Source: Sphingomonas sp.
GTDB taxonomy: Bacteria > Pseudomonadota > Alphaproteobacteria > Sphingomonadales > Sphingomonadaceae
NCBI RefSeq assembly: GCF_026460985.1
Contig: NZ_JAPKNM010000105.1
Span: 1-35,233 of the forward strand
Direction of reading: 5' to 3'
Length of the DNA stretch: 35,233 bases
The notes below the pieces were generated by a model. It was given only the letters and a program-made list of their open reading frames with translations. It ran no database searches and was not told the DNA's origin. The translations under genes were made by a program, and so were the position numbers. Below are positions 28,631-35,233 of this stretch, piece by piece. Positions within the stretch are counted from its first letter, which is position 1, and each line of letters starts with the position of its first letter.

Positions 28631-29971
28631 GTGGGCAAGCGACTGACGTGGTTCATTCTGGCCGGGCTGCTGCTGGGCGGGCTGATCGGCTGGGGGCTCA
28701 ATGTCGCCTATGACGACGGGACCGCCGCGGGCACCGCGCGACTGAAGGACATCAGCTACTGGTTCGACATCCCGACCCAGATGTTCCTCCACCTGATCAA
28801 GATGATCATCGCGCCACTGGTCGTCTCGACCCTGGTCGTCGGCATCGCCCACATGGGCGGCACCGGCGCGATCGGCCGCGTGGGGATCAAGGCGTTCCTG
28901 TGGTTCGTCACCGCCAGCCTGATCTCGCTGACGCTGGGCCTCCTGCTGGTGAACCTGCTCCAGCCGGGCGTCGGCCTGAACCTGCCGCTGCCCGACGCTG
29001 CGGCATCGAGCGGGGTCGACCGCTCGGGCTTCGACGCCGCCAAGTTCTTCATCCACATCGTGCCGACCTCGGCAATCGACGCGATGGCGACCAACGACAT
29101 CCTCCAGCTCGTGATCTTCTCGCTGTTCTTCGGCGTGGGCATGGCCGCCGTGGGCGAGAAGGCCGCCCCGCTGCTGCGCGGGCTCGAGGCGCTGGTCCAG
29201 GTGATGCTGACGGTCACCGGCTATGTGATGCTGTTCGCACCCGTCGCGGTGTTCTGCGCGGTGGCGCGGACGCTGGCGACGCGCGGGCTCGGCGTGGTCG
29301 GCGATCTCGCCTTCTTCATGGGCAGCTTCTATCTCGGCCTCTTCGTCCTCTGGGCGGTGCTGCTCGGCGCCTGCTTCCTGATCGTCGGGCCGCGCACCGG
29401 CACGCTGCTGCGCTATCTGCGCGATCCGATCCTGCTCGGCTTCTCGACCGCCTCGTCCGAGGCCGCCTATCCGCGCACGCTCGACGCGCTCGACCGGTTC
29501 GGCGTGCCGCCGCGCATCGCCAGCTTCGTGCTGCCGCTCGGCTATTCGTTCAACCTCGACGGCTCGATGATGTACATGACGTTCGCGTCGATCTTCATCG
29601 CCCAGGCCTATGGCATCCACCTCGACTGGGGCACGATGATCACGATGCTGCTGATGCTGATGATCACCAGCAAGGGCATCGCCGGCGTGCCGCGCGCCAG
29701 CCTGGTGGTGATCACCGGCACGCTGTCGCACTTCCAGATCCCCGAGGCGGGTATATTGCTGATCCTAGCGGTCGACCATTTCCTCGACATGGGCCGCACC
29801 GCGACCAACGTGATCGGCAACGCCGTGGCGGCGACGGTGGTGGCGCGCTGGGAAGGGCAGCTCGACCCGCCCCAGCCCGCCGAGATCGAGATCAAGCACG
29901 TGCCCGTGGGCGCGCCCGACCTCGACAGCTTCGAGGAATATGGCGACGAGGCGTCCAGGCCTCAGGCATAG
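28631..29971 (+). CDS. Dicarboxylate/amino acid:cation symporter (DAACS family)
   Basis: Inner-membrane Na+ or H+ coupled uptake of glutamate, aspartate or C4-dicarboxylates (GltP/DctA-like). It is 446 residues with about eight hydrophobic helices. Signature elements are FSTASSEAAYPRTLDAL (re-entrant hairpin 1), FNLDGSMMYMTFASIFIA (helix 7) and the C-terminal DHFLDMGRTATNVIGNA (helix 8, substrate and cation site). The start is GTG 28631 with AGGGGA upstream. The final codons overlap the convergent GST gene by 10 bases. Substrate cannot be set from sequence alone. Confidence 0.93.
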   Translation: MGKRLTWFILAGLLLGGLIGWGLNVAYDDGTAAGTARLKDISYWFDIPTQMFLHLIKMIIAPLVVSTLVVGIAHMGGTGAIGRVGIKAFLWFVTASLISLTLGLLLVNLLQPGVGLNLPLPDAAASSGVDRSGFDAAKFFIHIVPTSAIDAMATNDILQLVIFSLFFGVGMAAVGEKAAPLLRGLEALVQVMLTVTGYVMLFAPVAVFCAVARTLATRGLGVVGDLAFFMGSFYLGLFVLWAVLLGACFLIVGPRTGTLLRYLRDPILLGFSTASSEAAYPRTLDALDRFGVPPRIASFVLPLGYSFNLDGSMMYMTFASIFIAQAYGIHLDWGTMITMLLMLMITSKGIAGVPRASLVVITGTLSHFQIPEAGILLILAVDHFLDMGRTATNVIGNAVAATVVARWEGQLDPPQPAEIEIKHVPVGAPDLDSFEEYGDEASRPQA

Positions 29972-30588
29972 GCATAAGGACCGCCCGCTTTCAGCGCGGC
30001 CTGATAGGCGGGCCGCGCGTGGATCTTCGCTAGCCAGGCGGCGATGTGCGGGCGGCCCTCGGTGGCGCCCGCGCGCGCCACCGCCGCCTCGAGCGGAAAG
30101 CTCATCATCACGTCGGCGGCGGTGAAGTCCTTGCCCGCGAACCAGGGGCGCGCGGCGAGCTCGGCCTCGACATAATCGAGATGGACGTCGATCATCGGCT
30201 GGAACTTCTTCTGCGCCGTCTTGCCCAGCAGCGGCACGCGGCTGAGCACCAGCTTGATGACCAGGGGCGGCATCAGCGAGCCCTCGGCATAATGGAGGAA
30301 ATGGCGGTAGCGCAGCGCATCGTCGCGATGCGCCGGCGCGCCGAGGCGGCCATCGCCCTTCTCGACCAGATATTCGACGATCGCACCGGTCTCCGCCACG
30401 ACCACGCCGCCGTCGTCGATCACCGGCGACTTGCCGAGCGGATGGATGCGCCTGAGCTCGGGCGGCGCGAGCATCGTCGCCTTGTTCCGATCGTAGCGCT
30501 CCACCGCATAAGGCAGCCCCAGCTCCTCGAGCAGCCAGAGGATGCGCTGCGAGCGCGAATTCTCGAGATGGTGGACGGTGATCGTCAT
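29962..30588 (-). CDS. Glutathione S-transferase family protein
   Basis: Probable glutathione-conjugating or reducing enzyme. It is 208 residues, with an N-terminal thioredoxin-fold domain (TVHHLENSRSQRILWLLEEL, then PLGKSPVIDDGG and the glutathione-binding AETGAIVEYL) and an all-helical C-terminal domain (PMIDVHLDYVEAELAARPWF, then FTAADVMMSFPLE). ATG 30588 follows GGAGGG. The class and substrate are not clear. It overlaps the convergent symporter gene by ten bases and follows the RNB ribonuclease gene by 28 bases on the same strand. Confidence 0.92.
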   Translation of the reverse strand: MTITVHHLENSRSQRILWLLEELGLPYAVERYDRNKATMLAPPELRRIHPLGKSPVIDDGGVVVAETGAIVEYLVEKGDGRLGAPAHRDDALRYRHFLHYAEGSLMPPLVIKLVLSRVPLLGKTAQKKFQPMIDVHLDYVEAELAARPWFAGKDFTAADVMMSFPLEAAVARAGATEGRPHIAAWLAKIHARPAYQAALKAGGPYAYA

Positions 30589-30616
30589 CGGGGCCCTCCC
30601 TTGCGGAGCGGAGTTG

Positions 30617-32011
30617 TCATGGCGCGCGGTCCACGCGCTCGAAGCGAACGCTGCGCTTGCCGGGATCAGCGTCGATCAGCCGCACCCGGATCGTATCGCC
30701 CGGCGCGGCGCCGTCCGCTTCGATGCGCGTGACCACGGGAAGCGCGCTCAGCTGCATGCGCGCGCCGCGCATGTCGACATCGGTGACGCCGGCGGAGAAG
30801 ACCTCGCCCTCGCGCCCTTCGAGCATCGCGGCTTCGGCGAAGTCGATCACCGCGCGATCGATCTGCCCGGCGAGCGCGTCGGCACGCGCCATCACCTTGG
30901 GCAAGCGCGCGAACGCCTCCTCCACTGCGAACGGAACCGCCTGGCCGTTGGCCACGGCCAGCGCGGCGCGGACGACATAGCGGTCGGCGAGCCGCCGGAG
31001 CGGCGCGGTCGCATGGGTGTAGCTCGCCGCCACCGCCGCGTGCCACGGCACCACCCCTTCCTGCCACGGCGCATAGCTGGCGCCCTGGCCCGCACGCCGG
31101 ATGGCGAGCATCAGCGCCGCCTGGCTGCGATCCTTGGGGTCGAGCCCGGGTTCGAACGCCGCGAGCGACTGGTCCTCGGGCCAGGTGATGCCGAACGCCC
31201 GCGCGGTGTTGCGGAGCCTGGCGATGGCGGCCGCGTCGGGCTCGCGCATCACGCGGAAGAGGCCGGTCCGGTGGGCGAGCAGCGCATCGGCGACCGCAAG
31301 GTTGGTGGCGAGCGACAGCGCCGCGTTGCGATCCTCGGACGGGTGCCGGACGCGGAACTCGAGCGCGAGATGCCCGTCGGCGCGCTCGGCGACTTCCTGT
31401 TCGGGCGGGTCGACGCGTGCCGCGCCGCGCCGCGATTCGGCTGCGGCGATCCGGCGGGCCAGTTCGGCGAAATCGGGCGGGAGATCCATGTCGCGGACGG
31501 TCTCGTAGCCGAGCTTGGCGCGGCTGCGGATCAGCGCGCGCTCGGCGCCGTCGAGCCGCACCGCGCCGTCGGGCGCCACGCGCACGGTGAAGACCACCGC
31601 CGGGCGCGGCCCGGCGGGCAACAGGCTCGCGGCGCCTTCGCTCAGCACCGGCGGGTAGAGCCCTGCCTTGCCGTCGGGTAGGTACAGGGTCGTTCCCCGC
31701 TTCCACGCCTCGACATCGAGCGGGTCGCCGTCGTCGACGAACCAGGCGACGTCGGCGATCGCATAGAAGAGCAGCAGGTCGCCGCCGCTACGCTCGATCG
31801 CGAAGGCCTGGTCGAGATCGACCGAGCGCGCCGGATCGAGCGTCACGAAGGCGCGGTCGGTCCGGTCGGCATGCGCGTTGGGAGCACGCTTCGCCGCGGC
31901 TTCGGCTACCGCGAGCACGGGGGCCGGAAAGGAGGCGGGCACCTGGAACTGGCCGCGGATGGCCGCCAGCCCCTGCGCCAGCACGTTACCGGGATCGACG
32001 ATCGCCTTCAT
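30617..32011 (-). CDS. Short RNB-domain (RNase II family) ribonuclease
   Basis: Predicted 3'-to-5' exoribonuclease. It is 464 residues, much shorter than RNase II (about 640) or RNase R (about 800), so it holds an RNB core with only a small C-terminal beta-rich region (S1-like?) and no obvious N-terminal cold-shock domains. The catalytic segment TLDPARSVDLDQAF places Asp59, Asp65 and Asp67 with the spacing of the family's catalytic aspartates, but the fourth position is Gln68. Downstream RNB motifs include YAIADVAWFV and the SYTHATAPLRRLADR segment. ATG 32011 follows GAGG; an upstream in-frame start would add nine residues. It sits downstream of recA across a strong terminator. Confidence 0.85.
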   Translation of the reverse strand: MKAIVDPGNVLAQGLAAIRGQFQVPASFPAPVLAVAEAAAKRAPNAHADRTDRAFVTLDPARSVDLDQAFAIERSGGDLLLFYAIADVAWFVDDGDPLDVEAWKRGTTLYLPDGKAGLYPPVLSEGAASLLPAGPRPAVVFTVRVAPDGAVRLDGAERALIRSRAKLGYETVRDMDLPPDFAELARRIAAAESRRGAARVDPPEQEVAERADGHLALEFRVRHPSEDRNAALSLATNLAVADALLAHRTGLFRVMREPDAAAIARLRNTARAFGITWPEDQSLAAFEPGLDPKDRSQAALMLAIRRAGQGASYAPWQEGVVPWHAAVAASYTHATAPLRRLADRYVVRAALAVANGQAVPFAVEEAFARLPKVMARADALAGQIDRAVIDFAEAAMLEGREGEVFSAGVTDVDMRGARMQLSALPVVTRIEADGAAPGDTIRVRLIDADPGKRSVRFERVDRAP

Positions 32012-32045
32012 CGCCTCTGCTATAAAGGCCCGGGCCAAACGCGAA

Positions 32046-32075
32046 AGACCCGGCGCAGGGCAATGCGCCGGGTCT
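32046..32075 (-). terminator. recA terminator hairpin
   Basis: AGACCCGGCGCA (32046-32057) and TGCGCCGGGTCT (32064-32075) form a perfect 12-bp stem with a 6-base loop. On the minus strand it is followed by TTCGCGTTT. It lies about 100 bases after the recA stop and just before the RNB gene. Confidence 0.8.
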
Positions 32076-32178
32076 CCCGATGGGAGAGGCTCCCGTGACC
32101 GCCGCCTGGCACCAGGTCATGCCGGCGCGGCCGAAAGATGAAGCGAAGATGCGGCGAAAGCGCCCTCTCCGCTCGAAT

Positions 32179-33249
32179 TCAGATATCGTCCTCGGCATCC
32201 GGACCGGTCATCAGCCCCTCGGCGACCTGATCGGTGCGGTTGCGGATCGCAGCCTCGAGCCGGGCGCAGAGCTCCGGATTCTCCTTGAGGAAGGTCTTCG
32301 AATTCTCGCGGCCCTGGCCGATGCGGATGCTGTCATAGCTGAACCAGGCGCCCGACTTCTCGACCAGCCCCGCCTTGACGCCGAGGTCGAGAATCTCGCC
32401 GATCTTGGAGATGCCCTCGCCATACATGATGTCGAATTCGACCTGCTTGAACGGCGGGGCGACCTTGTTCTTGACGACCTTCACGCGGGTCGAATTGCCG
32501 ATGATCTCGTCGCGGTCCTTGATCTGGCCGGTGCGGCGGATGTCGAGGCGGACCGAGGCGTAGAACTTCAGCGCATTGCCGCCGGTCGTGGTCTCCGGAT
32601 TGCCGTACATCACGCCGATCTTCATGCGCAGCTGGTTGATGAAGATCACCATGCAGCGCGAGCGGCTGATCGAGCCGGTGAGCTTCCGCAGCGACTGCGA
32701 CATCAGCCGCGCCTGCAGGCCGACATGGCTGTCGCCCATCTCGCCCTCGATCTCGGCGCGGGGGACCAAAGCGGCGACCGAATCGACCACGAGCACGTCG
32801 ATCGCGTTCGAGCGGACGAGCGTGTCGGTAATCTCGAGTGCTTGCTCGCCTGTATCGGGTTGGGAGACAATGAGCTCGTCGATGTTGACACCGAGCTTCT
32901 TGGCATAGACCGGGTCGAGTGCGTGTTCGGCATCTACGAACGCGGCCGTTCCGCCATTCTTCTGCGCTTCGGCGATGACATGCAGCGCGAGCGTGGTCTT
33001 GCCCGAGCTCTCGGGACCGTAGACTTCGATCACGCGGCCGCGCGGCAGCCCGCCGACCCCGAGCGCGATGTCGAGCCCGAGCGAGCCGGTCGAGATCGCC
33101 TCGACCTGCATCGTCTCCTTCGAGCCGAGACGCATCGCGCTGCCCTTGCCGAAGGCGCGATCGATCTGCGCCAATGCGGCGTCGAGCGCCTTCTGCTTGT
33201 CCGTGGATACTGCCATGTTGCCGTCGATCACCTTGAGGGAAGCTGCCAT
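32179..33249 (-). CDS. recA: Recombinase RecA
   Basis: Strand-exchange protein for homologous recombination and co-protease for LexA cleavage in the SOS response. It is 356 residues, with Walker [10 protein letters not shown] at 78-86, the Walker B region [22 protein letters not shown], loop L2 around [30 protein letters not shown], and an acidic C-terminus (DAEDDI). ATG 33249 has GGGGA upstream. A GAAC-N7-GAAC LexA operator lies about 80 bases upstream of the start (33328-33342), and the gene ends before a strong hairpin. The operator in this gene defines the LexA consensus used to interpret the boxes at 16.5 kb. Confidence 0.99.
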   Translation of the reverse strand: MAASLKVIDGNMAVSTDKQKALDAALAQIDRAFGKGSAMRLGSKETMQVEAISTGSLGLDIALGVGGLPRGRVIEVYGPESSGKTTLALHVIAEAQKNGGTAAFVDAEHALDPVYAKKLGVNIDELIVSQPDTGEQALEITDTLVRSNAIDVLVVDSVAALVPRAEIEGEMGDSHVGLQARLMSQSLRKLTGSISRSRCMVIFINQLRMKIGVMYGNPETTTGGNALKFYASVRLDIRRTGQIKDRDEIIGNSTRVKVVKNKVAPPFKQVEFDIMYGEGISKIGEILDLGVKAGLVEKSGAWFSYDSIRIGQGRENSKTFLKENPELCARLEAAIRNRTDQVAEGLMTGPDAEDDI

Positions 33250-33327
33250 TTCGTATCCCCGTCGCTAGAGGGTTTGACCCTGCCGTTCAACCGTGTGGAT
33301 GCAGCATGTACAACGTTTGTTCTCTTG

Positions 33328-33342
33328 GAACAAGAGGGGAAC
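33328..33342. promoter_or_regulatory. LexA (SOS) box of recA
   Basis: GAACAAGAGGGGAAC reads GTTC-N7-GTTC on the recA strand, the alphaproteobacterial LexA operator. It lies about 79 bases from the recA ATG and 77 bases from the divergent oxygenase ATG. On the minus strand TTGTTC within it could serve as the recA -35. I could not fix a convincing -10. Confidence 0.85.
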
Positions 33343-33419
33343 TTCACACGAGCGAAACGAACTTTCGCGCACTTGCACGCGCTATTGTCTCCCCGGCCGC
33401 GCAGCCCTAGCCAGAGCGG

Positions 33420-33965
33420 ATGGCCCTGCCCTATTTCGACGCTCCGAGCGTGTTCACGTCCGCGGAATGCGACGCGATCGTCACGCTCGGCGCGCGCGGA
33501 CCGCTCGAGCCCGCGACGGTGTGGAACGGCGTGGAGAATCACGTCGATACCCGGACGCGGCATGCCGAGCGCTGCTATTGGCCCCGCGCCGCCGAAACCG
33601 CCTGGATCCATGACCGGCTGGACGCGCTGTTCGCGGAGGCCGCGGCCCGGTTCGAGACGGAGGTGGATCCGGTGTTCGAGGACATCCAGCTGATCCGCTA
33701 CGGCGTGGGCGCACACTTCCAGACCTGGCATTCGGACGCGGGGACCGATCGCTACGACGCGCGGCGGATCTCGGCGTCGATCGAGCTCTCCGAGGCGAGC
33801 GACTATGAAGGCGGCGTGCTCGAGATCGCACCTGCCCTGGGGCTGGCGCGCACGCTGCCGCGGGGCGGCGCGCGCCTGTTCGCCTCGCGGATGATCCACC
33901 GCGTGACCCCGGTGACGCGCGGGGTGCGTTACGCACTGGTGGCTTGGACCGGGAAAAGCGGCTGA
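33420..33965 (+). CDS. 2-oxoglutarate/Fe(II)-dependent oxygenase (prolyl 4-hydroxylase-like)
   Basis: Predicted Fe(II)/2OG dioxygenase of the P4H/PKHD type. It is 181 residues. The facial triad is visible as His104 and Asp106 (TWHSDAG) and His160 (SRMIHRVTP), with the 2OG-binding Arg170 (RGVRYALVAW) ten residues later. YGVGAHFQ and the Gly-Gly before LEI also match the family. The substrate is unknown (protein hydroxylation or another role). It is divergent from recA with the LexA operator between them, so damage control of this gene is possible, but no clear plus-strand promoter was found. Its stop is three bases from the convergent ispE stop. Confidence 0.87.
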   Translation: MALPYFDAPSVFTSAECDAIVTLGARGPLEPATVWNGVENHVDTRTRHAERCYWPRAAETAWIHDRLDALFAEAAARFETEVDPVFEDIQLIRYGVGAHFQTWHSDAGTDRYDARRISASIELSEASDYEGGVLEIAPALGLARTLPRGGARLFASRMIHRVTPVTRGVRYALVAWTGKSG

Positions 33966-33968
33966 GGT

Positions 33969-34775
33969 TCAGGCCAGCCGGGTTTCGAGGATCCACCAGC
34001 CCGGGCGGTCCGCCGCCACGGCGGCGGCGGCACGCGCTTCGACCGTCTCGAACAAGGCAAAGCACGTCGCGCCCGAGCCTGACATGCGCGCGAGCGTGAC
34101 GCCCGGCTGGGCGGCGAGCAGTGCGAGCACCTCGCCGATCACCGGGGCGATCGCGCGCGCCGGCGCCTCGAGGTCGTTGCGGCCCTGCAGCGGATCGGCA
34201 CCGAGCGGACCGCGATCCACGCCGTCCCAGCGGCGGAAGACCTCCGCCGTCGACACCGCGACACCCGGATTGACGAGCAACACCGGCACGCCGGGCCAGC
34301 CGGGAACGGGCTGCAGCCGCTCGCCCCGGCCCCTGCCCAGCGCGGTCTTGCCGAGCAGGCAGGCGGGGACGTCCGAACCGAGGCCGTCGGCGATCGCGAA
34401 GAGCCGTGTGTCATCGAGCGCCACATCGCGGAGCCTCGCCAGCGCGCGCAGCGTCGCCGCCGCATCCGCCGAGCCGCCGCCGATGCCCGAGGCGACCGGC
34501 AGATGCTTTTCGAGCTCGATCGCGTGCGCGCCGCCCCCGAACGCCTCGGCGAAGCGCGTCGCGGCGCGCGTGACGAGATTGTCGCCCTCGCCCGCCAACG
34601 CGCCCGCGAACGGCCCGGTGATCCGGAAGGCCGGCGCATCGGCGGGTGTGACCCGCAGCACGTCGCCCTGCTCGACGAAGGCGAACAGAGTCTCGATCTC
34701 GTGATAGCCGTCGGGGCGGCGGGCGCGGACGTGGAGCGCCAGGTTCAACTTGGCGCGCGCGATCTCGGTCAGCAT
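33969..34775 (-). CDS. ispE: 4-(cytidine 5'-diphospho)-2-C-methyl-D-erythritol kinase
   Basis: ATP-dependent kinase of the MEP isoprenoid pathway. The 268-residue GHMP kinase has the N-terminal AKLNLALHV (Lys9), the DGYHEIETLF segment, the glycine-rich ATP motif PVASGIGGGSADAAA (93-107), the catalytic Asp in GSDVPACL (about 135) and the C-terminal MSGSGATCFALF motif. I chose ATG 34775 over the adjacent in-frame TTG 34778. The ATG overlaps the TPR gene stop by one base (TGATG), which suggests translational coupling with that gene. Confidence 0.96.
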   Translation of the reverse strand: MLTEIARAKLNLALHVRARRPDGYHEIETLFAFVEQGDVLRVTPADAPAFRITGPFAGALAGEGDNLVTRAATRFAEAFGGGAHAIELEKHLPVASGIGGGSADAAATLRALARLRDVALDDTRLFAIADGLGSDVPACLLGKTALGRGRGERLQPVPGWPGVPVLLVNPGVAVSTAEVFRRWDGVDRGPLGADPLQGRNDLEAPARAIAPVIGEVLALLAAQPGVTLARMSGSGATCFALFETVEARAAAAVAADRPGWWILETRLA

Positions 34776-35161
34776 CAATTGGTCCGCGGCTTCAATCCGT
34801 AGGCGAGCTTGGCGTCGAGCCGGGCGGTCGCGTCGTTCTCGGCGGTGAGCGCCGCGGCGCGCCAGGCATAGCGCGCCTCATAATGCCGCCCCAGCCGCCA
34901 ATAGGCGTCGCCGAGATGCTCGTTGGCGCGCGCTGCGGCGGGATCGCCCTTCACCGCGCGTTCGAGCAGCGGGATCGCCTTCGCGACGTCGCCGCGCTGG
35001 AAATAGGCCCAGGCGAGCGCATCGGCGATCTCGGCATCGTCGGGCTTGAGCGCGCGGGCGCGCTCGAGCAGCGCCTGCGCCTCGGCGATGTTCTCGCCGC
35101 GGGCGACCTGCGCATAGCCCAGATATTTGAGCGCGGGCGCCTGATCGGGCGCCAGCGCCAC
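34775..35161 (-). CDS. TPR-repeat protein, C-terminal part (5' end lost at the inverted-repeat junction)
   Basis: Tetratricopeptide repeats recur at about 34-residue spacing: ALKYLGYAQVARGENIAEAQALLERARALKPDD, then IADALAWAYFQRGDVAKAIPLLERAVKGDP, then ANEHLGDAYWRLGRHYEARYAWRAAA. These are protein-protein interaction helices, and similar TPR proteins often precede ispE in this group, as I recall. The C-terminus is DAKLAYGLKPRTN. Coding sequence can be followed only to about 35161, where the read turns into an inverted copy of the same gene. The codon at 35161 (GTG) is therefore not a start. The true N-terminus is not in the window. Confidence 0.8.
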   Translation of the reverse strand: MALAPDQAPALKYLGYAQVARGENIAEAQALLERARALKPDDAEIADALAWAYFQRGDVAKAIPLLERAVKGDPAAARANEHLGDAYWRLGRHYEARYAWRAAALTAENDATARLDAKLAYGLKPRTN

Positions 35162-35233
35162 CGCGCGCCAACGAGCATCTCGGCGACGCCTATTGGCGGC
35201 TGGGGCGGCATTATGAGGCGCGCTATGCCTGGC
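34861..35233. repeat. Perfect 72-bp inverted repeat at the window end
   Basis: Bases 35162-35233 are the exact reverse complement of 34861-34932, with 229 bases between the arms. The arm lies inside TPR coding sequence and continues to the window edge, so it may be longer. This is typical of an assembly or amplification foldback at a contig end rather than a functional element. Confidence 0.85.

Noticed and set aside
28529..29731. N-terminal extension of the M24 peptidase frame over the symporter gene
   Set aside because: The extension is antisense to the symporter, and the Tat signal at ATG 28528 defines the real N-terminus.

Overview
The window is GC-rich and gene-dense. Gene content and order point to a sphingomonad-type alphaproteobacterium (Sphingomonas or a close relative). 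The evidence is the protein style of DnaG, RpoD, RecA, BamA and L31, an rpsB-to-fabZ envelope operon that lacks lpx genes, and a LexA operator of the alphaproteobacterial GAAC-N7-GAAC type in front of recA. Nothing looks like a phage, transposon, CRISPR array, rRNA or tRNA. The left edge cuts dnaG. The right edge ends in a perfect 72-base inverted copy of sequence about 300 bases earlier, which looks like an end-of-contig artefact.

Layout. 1-3.8 kb: dnaG (partial) and rpoD on the plus strand, closed by a strong hairpin. 4.0-5.1 kb: a small exported protein of unknown function, an intergenic palindromic repeat and rpmE. 5.2-16.4 kb: one long minus-strand cluster, rpsB-tsf-(hairpin)-pyrH-frr-uppS-cdsA-dxr-rseP-bamA-ompH/skp-fabZ. 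It joins translation, UMP kinase, ribosome recycling, undecaprenyl and CDP-diacylglycerol synthesis, isoprenoid synthesis and outer-membrane assembly, mostly through overlapping stop/start codons. 16.4-19.7 kb: divergent from rpsB, a 71-codon membrane ORF behind a promoter carrying two LexA-type boxes; then, on the minus strand, a secreted protein of unknown function, psd and pssA; then, divergently, a phospholipid N-methyltransferase. 19.8-23.9 kb (plus): icd, a Kef/CPA2 antiporter with an RCK domain, and two tandem paralogous secreted four-cysteine proteins. 23.9-28.5 kb (minus): alaS, a membrane-anchored protein of unknown function and a Tat-exported M24 peptidase. 28.6-30.0 kb: a glutamate/dicarboxylate symporter. 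30.0-33.2 kb (minus): a glutathione transferase, a short RNB ribonuclease and recA. 33.4-35.2 kb: a 2OG-Fe(II) oxygenase divergent from recA, then ispE and a TPR protein (minus).

The most interesting candidate is the 71-codon ORF at 16648-16863. Two GAAC-N7-GAAC elements bracket and overlap a good TTGACA/CATAAA promoter, and the recA operator in the same window has the same architecture. This predicts an SOS-induced small inner-membrane protein, comparable in logic to the Caulobacter damage-induced division inhibitors. No homology is claimed. Its 3' end also runs antisense into pssA.
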